Positions 43,222 to 53,620 of a stretch of DNA of 64,000 nucleotides are shown here, one piece after another. The position numbers were made by a program, and so were the translations under genes. The stretch spans positions 372,001 to 436,000 of the forward strand of contig JADJLB010000001.1 in NCBI GenBank assembly GCA_016705685.1. The letters run 5' to 3'. The notes under the pieces were generated by a model, which saw only the letters and a list, made by a program, of their open reading frames with translations, did no database searches and was not told the DNA's origin. Source of the stretch: Propionivibrio sp. (lineage in GTDB: Bacteria; Pseudomonadota; Gammaproteobacteria; Burkholderiales; Rhodocyclaceae). The stretch's first letter is position 1. Each line of letters starts with the position of its first letter.

Positions 43222-43856
43222 CAGCTTGGGACAACGACAGGCATACGGTCTTTGTTGTGGATGACGACGAAGCCGTTTGCGATGCTCTCGGAATGTTGCT
43301 GCGTGCTGCCGGGCTGCGGGTCGAGACCTTCTGCTCGGCCTCTTTATTCCTCAAGGCCTACCGACCGGGCTCGAGTGCTTGCCTGATCCTGGATATTCGC
43401 ATGCCCGGCATGAGCGGACTGGATCTGCAAGACGAATTGTACAAGCGCAGAATTTCGATACCGATCATTTTTCTTACCGGGCATGGCGATGTGCCCATGG
43501 CAGTACGCGCATTGAAAAAAGGCGCCTTTGACTTCATTGAAAAGCCGCATGAACAAGAGCGGCTGGTATTGGCCGTGCTCAACGCGCTGCGTGCGGACGA
43601 TGGGCGTAAGGCGCTGTCAGGCCGATATGACGAAAACGCACCGGATCTGGCCTCCCGGCTGGCCACGCTTTCCGAACGTGAGCGTGAAATCTTGGAGCGA
43701 ATTCTGGAGGGCTGGCAAACACGGCAAATTTCGCAGGAGTTGCACATCAGCGTCAAAACAGTGGAGTTTCACCGCGCTCACATCAGGGAAAAGCTTGGCG
43801 TCGCATCGCAAGCCCAATTGTTCAGCCTGTTCATCCCGTCCGAAGGAAGAACTTGA
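43218..43856 (+). CDS. FixJ/NarL-type response regulator
   Basis: 212-aa regulator. The receiver has VFVVDDDEAV, phospho-acceptor Asp in LILDIRMPGM, FLTGHGD and the FIEKP lysine; the C-terminal LuxR-type HTH has LSEREREILERILEGWQTRQISQELHISVKTVEFHRAHI. The start TTG 43218 (overlapping the kinase TGA) follows a GGAGG site 4 bp before; this yields MTAWDNDRHTVFVVDDD. It may bind the ACTAGGG-N4-CCCTAGT palindrome upstream of its own operon. Target genes unknown. Confidence 0.88.
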   Translation: MTAWDNDRHTVFVVDDDEAVCDALGMLLRAAGLRVETFCSASLFLKAYRPGSSACLILDIRMPGMSGLDLQDELYKRRISIPIIFLTGHGDVPMAVRALKKGAFDFIEKPHEQERLVLAVLNALRADDGRKALSGRYDENAPDLASRLATLSEREREILERILEGWQTRQISQELHISVKTVEFHRAHIREKLGVASQAQLFSLFIPSEGRT

Positions 43857-43889
43857 AGCGGATGTTCCCCGAAATCTGACTGATCCTTT

Positions 43890-46670
43890 TCAGGGCGACT
43901 TATGGTTGCGAACAAAGTTCTCCAGTTGATCCGCTGGCATGGGTCGCGCGAACCAGTAGCCCTGTATCTCGTCGCAATGGAACAGTTGAAGCATCTGGGC
44001 CAGTTCCTCGGTTTCAACGCCCTCGGCGATGGTCTTCAGCTTCAGGCTGTGAGCCATCTGGATGATGGCGCGTACGATGGCGGCATCGTCCGGGTCGGTT
44101 GCCAGACCGCGGACAAATGACTGATCGATTTTCAGCTTGTCGACGGCAAACCGTTTGAGATAGGCCAGGCTCGAATAGCCGGTTCCAAAATCATCGACCG
44201 ACAATTTGACACCCAGGGCTTTCAAACGATGCACGGAATCGAGCGTCGTTTCGGCATCCTGGATCAGGATCGATTCGGTCAGTTCGAGTTCAAGCCATTG
44301 TGCATCGAGATCCGCCAGAACCAGCGCATTGATCACTGCGGTCACCAGATCCTGACGTTTGAACTGGACGGCGGAAAGGTTGACGGCCACTACAAAAGGC
44401 GCCAAACCGGCATCCTGCCATGCGCGCGCCTGACGGCAGGCTTCCCCCAGCACCCAGGCGCCGATCGGCACAATCAATCCGGAATCTTCGGCTACCGGTA
44501 TAAATTTGGCCGGTGACACCATCCCGTTTTCCGGGCTGTCCCAGCGGATCAGCGCTTCGACGCCAATGATTGCACCCTCCTTCAGATCCATCTGCGGCTG
44601 GTAATGCAACACGAATTCCTTGTTGCCCAGCGCCTGCCGAAGCTGGGTTTCCATGGTCATGTGTTCGACCACTTGCCGGTTCATCTGCTCGGTAAAGAAT
44701 CGATGTCCGTTACGGCCGGCTTCCTTGGCGTGATACATCGCCGTATCGGCTTTCTGTAGCAAGCTGTCGAAGTCGTCTCCGTCGTCCGGATAGAGCGCAA
44801 TGCCGATCGAAAAAGACGTCATGAGCAGTTGATTGGCGGCCATGATGGGTTCGCCCATGCGCTGATGAATCTTGTCCGCCACACGCGACACCGCCTCGCC
44901 ATCCCGCACATCGTTGAGCAGGATGATGAATTCATCGCCACCCTGGCGGCTGATCGTGTCGGATTCGCGGACACATCCTTTGAGCCGTTCGACAACCTGG
45001 TTGAGCAGGTTGTCGCCTACCGGATGACCGAGGGAATCGTTGATCGTCTTGAAACGGTCGAGGTCAAGAAACATCAGCGCCAGACGGCTTTGTTTACGCG
45101 CCGCCTGGGCCCTGGCCTGTTCAACGCGATCGCGCAACAGCAGCCGGTTGGGCAAACCGGTCAGCGGATCATGGTGGGCAAGGAACTCGATGTGTTGTTG
45201 CGACGCTTTTAGCTCGGTGATGTCTTCCTTTATCGCCACGTAGTTGGTGATTTCGCCGTCGCGGCTCCGGATCGGCGAGATCAGCACCCGGTCCCAATAG
45301 AGCGTGCCGTCACGCCGCCTGCTTTGCAATTCGCCGCGCCAAATCTGCCCGGACTCAATGGTTGCCCATACCGCCTGATAGACCGCCGGATCCGCATCCT
45401 CGGGACGCAGCATGCTCGTGTTCTGACCGATCGCCTCCTCGCGCGAGTAGCCTGTTGTCTCGACGAACTTGTTGTTGACGTATTCGATACGCCCATCCAG
45501 GTCGACGATATATATCGTTACCGGGTTCTGTTCGACCGCCATGGAAAGCTTGTCAGCCCAGGCTTCGGCCGCCCGCCGCTGTACCTGGTCTTCCGCGTGC
45601 GCAACTTCCAGCGAATCGGCCAATTCGCTGCGCCCGAGGAGACTCCGCAAATAGACCAGCAGCAATAGCGTCAGCAAAACACCAAGCACAGGAATAAAGG
45701 CGGCGCTGTTTGTTGCATTGGTTTCCAGCCAGTCCGGAGCCGCTTCAATGCGGACCACCATGACGCGATCGGCCAGTTCGAAATTTTGCGAATAGCTCAA
45801 CGCCGTCGGGAGGTGGGGAGACGCTTCTATGTTTTCCCCAGACGCCCAACGGTGAACCAGTTGTTTGCCTTCAGGCATAGAAGGATCGAACAGGCTGGCG
45901 TGCAATCCGGATTGCGGCGCGGTGGAATTGGCCAAATCAAACAAGATGCCGATGTTCAATACGCCGATGAGAACGCCGCGAACCTTGCTGCGCCGCTCAA
46001 GCTGCGCGGCAGGAACTATGCCGTCACGATAAACCGGCATGGTGATCACCACGGTGTCGCTGATCTGGCTGTCGATGATCAATCGGCTCACTTCGCTGGC
46101 CGCCAGATCGCCCGAGTCGATGGAACGGTCGATGACCGGGCCGCGGTTTTCCGCGGCATGAAGATTCAAACCGAGCGCCTTGCGGTTGCTTTCGATCGGC
46201 AAGGCAAAAAGGACCGGGTAGTAGCGCTGACGCAGCTTGACAGGCAATGCGTTGCCATCGGCGTCGCGTTCGCTGATAACAAAATCCTTCCCCCAGAGTT
46301 GCCGCCCGGTGTTCTCGAAACCCGACCGCTCGGCGGCTGTCACCATGGGCGCCCATCCGTAGCCTTGCACGCCTGCCTTGGCGGTCATCGGGTCGACAAA
46401 CTTCTTGAACACCGGCCAGTCGACCTGAGCAACGCTATGAAACAAACGTTGCAGGACGATCAATTGCCCAAGCGGTTCTTCAAAGGCACGAATGATCAGT
46501 TTGGCGCGCTCGCTCGCGGCGATTTTGAAACGTTGTTCCAGGCGCTCCTGCGAATTGCTGACCATCGCTGTGGTGACCAGCGCCGTTGCCACCAATCCCA
46601 GCAGGCCGAAGCCGGCCAGAATCGTCCATCGGTAGAATCTGCGAAGTGGGGATTTTCGCGAAAGTGTCAT
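43890..46670 (-). CDS. CHASE-PAS-GGDEF-EAL cyclic-di-GMP signalling protein
   Basis: 926-aa inner-membrane protein. An N-terminal helix (about residues 15-35) and a second near 320-340 bracket a periplasmic CHASE domain (KAGVQGYGWAPMV). A PAS domain follows (VTIYIVDLDGRIEYVNNKF), then GGDEF with an intact RQGGDEFIILL and EAL with VEALIRWDSP, ELTESILIQ, DDFGTGYSSLAYLKRF and TIAEGVE. Both catalytic motifs look intact, so it could make or degrade c-di-GMP depending on signal. Convergent with the response regulator gene. Confidence 0.92.
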   Translation of the reverse strand: MTLSRKSPLRRFYRWTILAGFGLLGLVATALVTTAMVSNSQERLEQRFKIAASERAKLIIRAFEEPLGQLIVLQRLFHSVAQVDWPVFKKFVDPMTAKAGVQGYGWAPMVTAAERSGFENTGRQLWGKDFVISERDADGNALPVKLRQRYYPVLFALPIESNRKALGLNLHAAENRGPVIDRSIDSGDLAASEVSRLIIDSQISDTVVITMPVYRDGIVPAAQLERRSKVRGVLIGVLNIGILFDLANSTAPQSGLHASLFDPSMPEGKQLVHRWASGENIEASPHLPTALSYSQNFELADRVMVVRIEAAPDWLETNATNSAAFIPVLGVLLTLLLLVYLRSLLGRSELADSLEVAHAEDQVQRRAAEAWADKLSMAVEQNPVTIYIVDLDGRIEYVNNKFVETTGYSREEAIGQNTSMLRPEDADPAVYQAVWATIESGQIWRGELQSRRRDGTLYWDRVLISPIRSRDGEITNYVAIKEDITELKASQQHIEFLAHHDPLTGLPNRLLLRDRVEQARAQAARKQSRLALMFLDLDRFKTINDSLGHPVGDNLLNQVVERLKGCVRESDTISRQGGDEFIILLNDVRDGEAVSRVADKIHQRMGEPIMAANQLLMTSFSIGIALYPDDGDDFDSLLQKADTAMYHAKEAGRNGHRFFTEQMNRQVVEHMTMETQLRQALGNKEFVLHYQPQMDLKEGAIIGVEALIRWDSPENGMVSPAKFIPVAEDSGLIVPIGAWVLGEACRQARAWQDAGLAPFVVAVNLSAVQFKRQDLVTAVINALVLADLDAQWLELELTESILIQDAETTLDSVHRLKALGVKLSVDDFGTGYSSLAYLKRFAVDKLKIDQSFVRGLATDPDDAAIVRAIIQMAHSLKLKTIAEGVETEELAQMLQLFHCDEIQGYWFARPMPADQLENFVRNHKSP

Positions 46671-46724
46671 TCGATCCTTGGCATGATGGAGGCGATGGAT
46701 GACTCAACTGGGGTACACCATACC

Positions 46725-47876
46725 TCAGGACTTCAAAGCAGAACAGGCCGATTTCATTCTTTCGAGCGCGGAATCCAGCAGGCCGCGAGGGCAACCAAAA
46801 TTGAGCCGTACCCACCCCGGCAAACCGAAGTCGCTGCCTCTGGAAAAACCAACGCCGGCGGCTTCGAAAAACCCTGCGGGATCATCGACTTTCAGGTCGC
46901 GTGCATCGATCCATGCCAGATAGGTGGCTTCGACATGGGTCATGGCCAGTCCGGGAATGGCGGCCACGGCGGCTTCGACACGATCACGGTTTTCGCGGAG
47001 CACGTCGAGCAAGGCAGCACGCCATTCATCGCAATCGCGATAGGCCGCTTGGGTAGCCGTCAGGCCAAGGACATTCACATCGGGCACGATGCCACGCATC
47101 ACCCCGGTAAAGCGGCGGCGCAGAGGCGCATCGGCAATCACCGCAAAGGCGCAGCCGAGACCGGGAATGTTATAGGTCTTGGACGGCGCCATCAGCGTGA
47201 TGCAGCGCCGGGCCATGTCGGCATCGATCATGGCCAGCGGAATGTGATGCCGTTGGTCTTCAAGAATCAGGTCGCAATGAATCTCGTCGGAACATACGCT
47301 CAGATCATGACGTCGGCAAAATTCGGCCAGCGCCTCCAGCTCGTCCCTGGACCAGGCACGACCCACCGGATTGTGCGGGTGGCAAAGCAGGAGCAACCGG
47401 GTATCGGAAGCCAGGGCCGCCTCCATGGCCTCGAAATCCCAGCGCCAGCAACCTTCCGACAAACGTAGAGGCACGCGTATCAAATCCCGCCCTGAAAGGC
47501 GTGGTGCGGAAAGAAATGGAGGATAGACCGGCGTCGCCGTCATGACGCCTCCCTCCACGGTGCGGCAGGCCAGGTTCAATCCGGTCACCAGGCCCGGCAG
47601 CCAGACCAGCCATTCCGGATCGATGCTCCAGGCATATTCGCGCTGCAGGTAGCGCAGTACGGTATCGACCAGCGCCGGCCACGGTTCGGGATAGCCGAGG
47701 CAGCCCTGGGCGATTCGGCCTTCGAGCGCCGCCAGTACCGCCGGTGGCGCGGCAAAATCCATGTCGGCGACCCATAGCGGCAATATGTCGCGCCCGGCAT
47801 ATTTGTTCCACTTGAGCGAATCGCCGCCACGGCGGTCAACCCCTCGATCGAAATCAAAATGCGGCGTCGATTTCAC
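46725..47876 (-). CDS. PatB/MalY-type C-S beta-lyase (aminotransferase fold)
   Basis: 383-aa PLP enzyme that likely cleaves cystathionine or other cysteine-S-conjugates. The start (DFDRGVDRRGGDSLKWNKY, then ILPLWVADMDFAAPPAV) is the PatB signature; HPHNPVGRAWSRDELEAL, SDEIHCDLIL and the PLP lysine MAPSKTYNIPGLGCAFAVI are present. It lies 24 bp after the ilvA stop on the same strand and may be co-transcribed with it as a pair for sulfur/branched-chain amino acid metabolism. Confidence 0.88.
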   Translation of the reverse strand: MKSTPHFDFDRGVDRRGGDSLKWNKYAGRDILPLWVADMDFAAPPAVLAALEGRIAQGCLGYPEPWPALVDTVLRYLQREYAWSIDPEWLVWLPGLVTGLNLACRTVEGGVMTATPVYPPFLSAPRLSGRDLIRVPLRLSEGCWRWDFEAMEAALASDTRLLLLCHPHNPVGRAWSRDELEALAEFCRRHDLSVCSDEIHCDLILEDQRHHIPLAMIDADMARRCITLMAPSKTYNIPGLGCAFAVIADAPLRRRFTGVMRGIVPDVNVLGLTATQAAYRDCDEWRAALLDVLRENRDRVEAAVAAIPGLAMTHVEATYLAWIDARDLKVDDPAGFFEAAGVGFSRGSDFGLPGWVRLNFGCPRGLLDSALERMKSACSALKS

Positions 47877-47900
47877 TCAGAATCACCCTCTTCATCCGAG

Positions 47901-49412
47901 TCATGAAAGAAAGAGCTTGTACGCCGGGTTGGCGGTTTCGTCCCAGTGCGCATAGCCCAAATTTTTCAGAAATTTCCGGAACTCGGACATCTCGCCTGGA
48001 GGCACCTGCATGCCGACCAGCACACGACCGTAATCGGCGCCGTGGTTGCGGTAATGGAACAGGCTGATGTTCCAGCCCGAACTCATGCGGTTCAGGAAGT
48101 TCATCAGCGCGCCGGGGCGCTCGGGGAACTCGAACCGGTAGACAATCTCGTGCTCGACCTGCGGCGAATGGCCGCCGACCAGATGCCGGACATGTGATTT
48201 GGCCATTTCGTCGTCGGTCAGGTCGAGCGTGGCGTAACCGTGCTTGCGCAGTTGGTCGACGAGTTTGAGCGATTCGCCACGGGAGCCCACCTGCACGCCA
48301 ACAAAAACGTGCGCCTCCCTGCGATCGTTAAAGCGATAATTGAACTCGGTGATGTTGCGCGCGCCGATCAGCGACAGGAATTTCTTGTAGGCGCCGGGTT
48401 GCTCGGGCAGGCTGACCGCCAGGACGGCCTCGCGCTGCTCGCCGATCTCGGCGCGTTCGGCGACGAAGCGCAGGCGGTCGAAATTCATATTGGCGCCGGA
48501 GGCGATGGCGATCAGCGTTTTGTCCTTCAGCTTGTGCTGCGCGGCGTACGACTTGACGCCCGCCACTGCCAGTGCCCCGGCCGGTTCAAGCACGGCGCGG
48601 GTGTCTTCGAACACATCCTTGATCGCCGCACAGATGGCATCGGTATCGACCAGCACCATTTCGTCGACATACTGCCGGCACAGTCGGAACGTTTCCTCGC
48701 CGACGTATTTGACCGCCGCGCCGTCGGCAAACAAGCCGACGCGATCGAGGCGTACGCGCTTGCCGGCTTTCAGCGAGCGTTCCATGGCGTCGGCATCGAC
48801 GGCTTCAACGCCGATGATCTTTGTTTCCGGCCGCAAGCGCTTGATGTAAGCGGCCACCCCTGAAATCAGCCCGCCGCCGCCAACGCAACAGAATACGGCA
48901 TCAATCGGTTTTTGGTGCTGGCGCAGAATTTCCATGCCGATGGTGCCCTGGCCGGCAATGACATCGGGATCATCGAAGGGATGCACGAAGGTCAGATGCT
49001 CGGCCTTCTCCATTGCCGTGGCATGCGCAAAGGCATCGTCGTAGGAATCGCCAAAGAGCACGACCTCGCCACCGTGTGCTCTGACGGCTTGAACCTTGAT
49101 CAGCGGCGTCGTCGTCGGCATGACGATGACTGCGCGGCAGCCGATCTTCGCCGCCGCCAGCGCCACGCCCTGCGCATGATTGCCGGCTGAAGCGCAGATG
49201 ACGCCACGCTTGAGTTTCTCGGCCGACAGATTGACGATTTTGTTGTACGCGCCGCGCAACTTGAACGAGAACACCGGCTGCATGTCTTCACGCTTGAGCA
49301 GCAGGCGGTTGCCGATTCGCGCCGACAAATTAGGGGCGTAATCCAGCGGCGACTCGATAGCGACATCGTAGACCTGCGCGTTGAGAATTTTTTCAAGATA
49401 GTCTGGATGCAT
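47901..49412 (-). CDS. ilvA: Biosynthetic threonine ammonia-lyase IlvA
   Basis: 503-aa PLP enzyme making 2-oxobutanoate from threonine, the first step of isoleucine synthesis. The PLP lysine is in FSFKLRGAYNKIVN; SAGNHAQGVALAA, the glycine loop CCVGGGGLISGVA and two C-terminal ACT-like regulatory domains (from about residue 330) are present. MHPDYLEKILNAQVYDVAIE is the normal N-terminus (ATG 49412); ATG 49421 would add three residues. It is divergent from the giant oxidoreductase across 159 bp. Confidence 0.93.
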   Translation of the reverse strand: MHPDYLEKILNAQVYDVAIESPLDYAPNLSARIGNRLLLKREDMQPVFSFKLRGAYNKIVNLSAEKLKRGVICASAGNHAQGVALAAAKIGCRAVIVMPTTTPLIKVQAVRAHGGEVVLFGDSYDDAFAHATAMEKAEHLTFVHPFDDPDVIAGQGTIGMEILRQHQKPIDAVFCCVGGGGLISGVAAYIKRLRPETKIIGVEAVDADAMERSLKAGKRVRLDRVGLFADGAAVKYVGEETFRLCRQYVDEMVLVDTDAICAAIKDVFEDTRAVLEPAGALAVAGVKSYAAQHKLKDKTLIAIASGANMNFDRLRFVAERAEIGEQREAVLAVSLPEQPGAYKKFLSLIGARNITEFNYRFNDRREAHVFVGVQVGSRGESLKLVDQLRKHGYATLDLTDDEMAKSHVRHLVGGHSPQVEHEIVYRFEFPERPGALMNFLNRMSSGWNISLFHYRNHGADYGRVLVGMQVPPGEMSEFRKFLKNLGYAHWDETANPAYKLFLS

Positions 49413-49571
49413 AAATAACATTTCGCGTGTCGAAGGCGTACCGATTCTAACAGCAGCGCCCGGACAAAGTGCTTGCTGGCCAGCGAAATGGGCGTGCCGA
49501 TCCGCCCGCCGTGCGACAACCCGACCATCTGCGCTACTATTTCCTTTTTGCGGAAGTCCCACGGACCTGCC

Positions 49572-52500
49572 ATGACCGCACGCCTGCGCGAAATCCCCTA
49601 CAACTATACGTCCTTCTCCGACCGGGAAATCGTCATTCGCCTGCTCGGCGAGGAGAATTGGGCCATTCTCGACGAGCTGCGCAGCCAGCGTGTTACCGGA
49701 CGTTCAGCACGGATGCTCTATGAAGTTCTCGGTGATATCTGGGTCGTTCAGCGCAACCCTTATCTCGAAGACGATCTGCTTGCCAACCGTCAGCGGCGCG
49801 CGGCATTGGTGCATGCCCTACGTCACCGACTGAATGAAATCGACAAGCGGCGGCAGGGAAACGAGCTGGTAAGTAAGCTGCACGATTCGGCGCAGGCGGC
49901 GGTCGATGCGTTCGAACGTCATTTCAATGAGACATCCGCCTTGCGTCGCCGGGTGTTGAAAACACTGCTGCGGCACACCCGGCGGGACAATATCGCGTTC
50001 GACGGGCTGGCGCGCGTCGCGCACGTCACCGACGCCACCGACTGGCGTGTCGAGTACCCCTTCGTCGTCCTCTACCCCGACAACGAAGACGAAATAGCAC
50101 CGCTGGTGTGCGGTTGCATCGAGCTTGGGCTGACCATCATTCCGCGCGGCGGCGGCACCGGTTATACCGGTAGCGCAATCCCGCTTACGCCGTGGTCGGC
50201 CGTCATCAATACCGAGAAGCTGATCGCTATCGGCCCGGTCGAAGAAATGACTCTGCCCGGCTGCGAACAGGCCTGCGCCACCATCCGAACCGGCGCCGGG
50301 GTGGTTACGGCGCGCGTTGCCGACGCCGCCGCTGTCGCCGGCCGGGTATTCGCCGTCGACCCGACGTCGGCCGAGGCCTCTTGCATCGGCGGAAATGTCG
50401 CCATGAATGCCGGCGGCAAGAAAGCCGTGTTATGGGGAACGGCGCTGGACAATCTGGCGTGGTGGAAAATGGTCGACCCGAACGGCCACATCATGGAAAT
50501 AACCCGCATCAACCATAACTTCGGGAAGATTCATGAACAGGCGCTGGCCTGCTTCGAGATACGCCGCTTCCGCATGGATGGCAAAACCCCGTACGGCGAT
50601 GCCGAGCGCCTGGAAATACCCGGCTACCTGTTTCGCAAGGCGGGCCTTGGCAAGGATGTCACCGACAAGTTTCTGTGCGGCCTGCCGGGTGTCCAGAAGG
50701 AAGGCACCGATGGACTGATCGTCGCCGCGCGCTGGGTTCTGCACAAGATGCCGCCGCACACGCGCACTGTCTGCCTTGAATTCTTCGGGCAGGTCCGCGA
50801 GGCCGTGCCAGCCATCGTCGAAATCACCGATCACTTCAACCCTGGCGGTGCCGGACACCGGGCCGGCGTGCTGCTGGCCGGACTGGAGCATCTGGACGAA
50901 CGCTACGTGCGCGCCGTCGGTTACGCGACCAAGGCCAAACGCAAAGGGGACAGCTCGGGACGCCCGAAAATGGTGCTGATCGGCGACCTCGTCGGCCACG
51001 ACGAAAAAGCGGTCATGAACGCCGCATCGGAAATCGTCCGTTTGTGCAACCTGCGCGGGGCCGAGGGCTTTATTGCCGTCGATGCCGACACACGCAGGAA
51101 GTTCTGGCTCGACCGTTCGCGCACCGCCGCCATTTCACGCCATACCAACGCCTTCAAGCTGAACGAAGACGTCGTCATCCCGTTGCCGCGCATGGGCGAT
51201 TATTGCGACGGTATCGAGCACATCAATATCGAGCTTTCCATCGGCAACAAACTGGCGCTGTGCGACCGGCTCGTTGAATTCCTGCAAGGCACTTTGCCGC
51301 TCAACCGCGGCGATGCCAATATCGACAATGCCCTGTTGATCGGCGACCGTCGCCAGATGGCGCTGGATGCCGTCGGCGTTGTCCGCAGGCGCTGGCAGTG
51401 GCTGCTCGATCATCTCGATCAACCGCTGGCTCAGGTCGAGGCGCAGTTTTCGTCATTCGGTATCGGCGCCGGTGCACTGAGTAACACGGCAATGAATCCC
51501 GCCTTGTTCCACCGCCTGCAGGACTACTCGGTGCGCGTGTCGTGGAAGGCGGAACTCAAACCGCAGCTCGAAACCATTTTTGACGGCAACGTTTTTCGTC
51601 CGGTTCTCGAAAGGATCGAGGCGATCCACCGCGACAACCTGCGCGGACGCCTTTTCGTCGCCTTGCACATGCACGCCGGCGACGGCAATGTGCACACCAA
51701 CATTCCAGTCAATTCGGATAACTACGTGATGCTGCAAGCCGCTTACGCGATCGTCGAGCGCATTATGGCGCTGGCCCGCACGCTTGACGGCGTAGTTTCC
51801 GGCGAGCATGGCATCGGCATTACCAAGCTGGAGTTCCTGAGCGAAGCGGAGATACAGCCCTTCCGTGACTACAAGTCGAAGGTGGATCCGAAGGGGCATT
51901 TCAATCAGGGCAAGCTGCAGCCCGGCGGCGATCTGTCGAAAGCCTACACGCCGTCCTTTTCCCTGCTCGGTGCTGAGTCGCTGATCATGGAGCAATCCGA
52001 GATCGGCAACATTTCGTCGATGGTCAAGGACTGTCTGCGCTGCGGCAAATGCAAACCCGTCTGTTCGACCCATGTGCCACGCGCCAACCTGCTCTATTCG
52101 CCGCGCAACAAGATTCTCGCCACCTCGTTGCTGATCGAGGCGTTCCTCTATGAAGAACAAACCCGGCGCGGGATATCGCTGATGCATTTTGAAGAATTCA
52201 ACGACGTGGCCGACCATTGCACGATTTGCCACAAGTGCGCGGCGCCATGCCCGGTCGATATCGATTTTGGCGACGTTTCGGTGCGCATGAGAAACTTCCT
52301 GCGCGAGAGCGGCAAGAAAAGGTTTGTTCCGGCCAAAGCGGCGGCCATGGCTTTCCTGACCATGAAGGATGCGGCGACGATCCGCCTGACGCGCAAGTTG
52401 ATGATCGACTGGGGGTATCGCGCGCAACGCCTGGCCTACAAAGTGGCTAGAGCCCTGGGCCTGATCCAGGGCCAGACCCGAATGCCGCCCGCGACGCTCG

Positions 52501-53477
52501 GCCCGCCCACGGTCCGCGCGCAAATCATCCACTTCATCAACAAGCCGATGCCCGGCGGCCTGCCCAAGCGCACCTCGCGCGCCCTTCTCGACATCGAGGA
52601 TGAAAAGATCGTTCCGGTCATCCGCGACCCGCGCAAGGTCAGTGCTGCGGATTATGCTGGCGATGCCGTTTTCTATTTTCCGGGTTGTGGCTCGGAGCGG
52701 CTGTTCTCCCAGGTCGGTCTGGCTACCCAGGCGATGCTCTACGAAATCGGCGCACAAACAGTTTTGCCACCCGGGTACCTCTGTTGTGGCTACCCGCAAA
52801 CGGCTGCCGGCGAGGCCGATCAGGGGCAACGGATCACGACCGACAACCGCGTGCTTTTTCACCGCGTCGCCAATACGCTGAACTATCTCGACATCAATAC
52901 GGTGATCGTCTCCTGCGGTACCTGCATGGATCAGTTGCAGAAGTACCAGTTCGAAAAGATATTTCCCGGTTGCCGACTGCTCGACATTCACGAATATCTA
53001 TTGGAGAAGGGTGTCAAGCTTGAGGGTGTGCGCGGAACCCGTTACCTGTATCACGAGCCCTGCCACGAACCAATGAAGACCATGCCGGGAATCAAGGTGG
53101 TCAACGAACTGATGGGGCAGAACGTCGAGCTCTCCGAGCGCTGTTGTGGCGAATCGGGAACGCTGGCTGTGACGCGCCCGGATGTTGCCACCCAGATCCG
53201 CTTCCGCAAACAGGAAGAAATCGAGAAAGGCGCCGACAGGCTGCGCGCCGCAGGCGGCATCGATCCGAACGGCAAGCCGACGCCTTTCACCGGCGACATC
53301 AAGATCCTCACTTCCTGCCCTTCGTGCCTCCAGGGTTTGTCGCGCTACAACGACGACGGCGGAACGCAAGCGGATTACATTGTCGTTGAAATGGCTCGCC
53401 ACCTGCTGGGGGCCGACTGGATGGAGACCTACATTCACCAAGCCCGCAACGGCGGCATTGAGCGCGTCTTGCTTTAA
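49572..53477 (+). CDS. Giant FAD/4Fe-4S oxidoreductase (DUF3683-type N-terminus, D-lactate dehydrogenase-like)
   Basis: 1301-aa multidomain enzyme. Residues ~1-180 are the DUF3683-like start ([20 protein letters not shown]). An FAD-binding type 4 domain follows ([38 protein letters not shown]) with the C-terminal FAD oxidase region ([38 protein letters not shown]). Two 4Fe-4S clusters are seen: [14 protein letters not shown] and [14 protein letters not shown]. Two CCG domains end the protein ([34 protein letters not shown]). It probably oxidises a 2-hydroxy acid and feeds electrons to quinone. Such fused forms occur in betaproteobacteria; substrate not assigned. Confidence 0.88.
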   Translation: MTARLREIPYNYTSFSDREIVIRLLGEENWAILDELRSQRVTGRSARMLYEVLGDIWVVQRNPYLEDDLLANRQRRAALVHALRHRLNEIDKRRQGNELVSKLHDSAQAAVDAFERHFNETSALRRRVLKTLLRHTRRDNIAFDGLARVAHVTDATDWRVEYPFVVLYPDNEDEIAPLVCGCIELGLTIIPRGGGTGYTGSAIPLTPWSAVINTEKLIAIGPVEEMTLPGCEQACATIRTGAGVVTARVADAAAVAGRVFAVDPTSAEASCIGGNVAMNAGGKKAVLWGTALDNLAWWKMVDPNGHIMEITRINHNFGKIHEQALACFEIRRFRMDGKTPYGDAERLEIPGYLFRKAGLGKDVTDKFLCGLPGVQKEGTDGLIVAARWVLHKMPPHTRTVCLEFFGQVREAVPAIVEITDHFNPGGAGHRAGVLLAGLEHLDERYVRAVGYATKAKRKGDSSGRPKMVLIGDLVGHDEKAVMNAASEIVRLCNLRGAEGFIAVDADTRRKFWLDRSRTAAISRHTNAFKLNEDVVIPLPRMGDYCDGIEHINIELSIGNKLALCDRLVEFLQGTLPLNRGDANIDNALLIGDRRQMALDAVGVVRRRWQWLLDHLDQPLAQVEAQFSSFGIGAGALSNTAMNPALFHRLQDYSVRVSWKAELKPQLETIFDGNVFRPVLERIEAIHRDNLRGRLFVALHMHAGDGNVHTNIPVNSDNYVMLQAAYAIVERIMALARTLDGVVSGEHGIGITKLEFLSEAEIQPFRDYKSKVDPKGHFNQGKLQPGGDLSKAYTPSFSLLGAESLIMEQSEIGNISSMVKDCLRCGKCKPVCSTHVPRANLLYSPRNKILATSLLIEAFLYEEQTRRGISLMHFEEFNDVADHCTICHKCAAPCPVDIDFGDVSVRMRNFLRESGKKRFVPAKAAAMAFLTMKDAATIRLTRKLMIDWGYRAQRLAYKVARALGLIQGQTRMPPATLGPPTVRAQIIHFINKPMPGGLPKRTSRALLDIEDEKIVPVIRDPRKVSAADYAGDAVFYFPGCGSERLFSQVGLATQAMLYEIGAQTVLPPGYLCCGYPQTAAGEADQGQRITTDNRVLFHRVANTLNYLDINTVIVSCGTCMDQLQKYQFEKIFPGCRLLDIHEYLLEKGVKLEGVRGTRYLYHEPCHEPMKTMPGIKVVNELMGQNVELSERCCGESGTLAVTRPDVATQIRFRKQEEIEKGADRLRAAGGIDPNGKPTPFTGDIKILTSCPSCLQGLSRYNDDGGTQADYIVVEMARHLLGADWMETYIHQARNGGIERVLL

Positions 53478-53620
53478 GCTCCTGGACAATGCCCGGCGCA
53501 GACGCCCCTGAGCCGGGCTTGTCATCATCATGCTAAACTCGATCAAGGTCCGCTTATCGCCAAACGCCACTCTTCACGCCGGATAGACCCTTGCCTGCTT
53601 TGCTACCATCCACTTCCACG

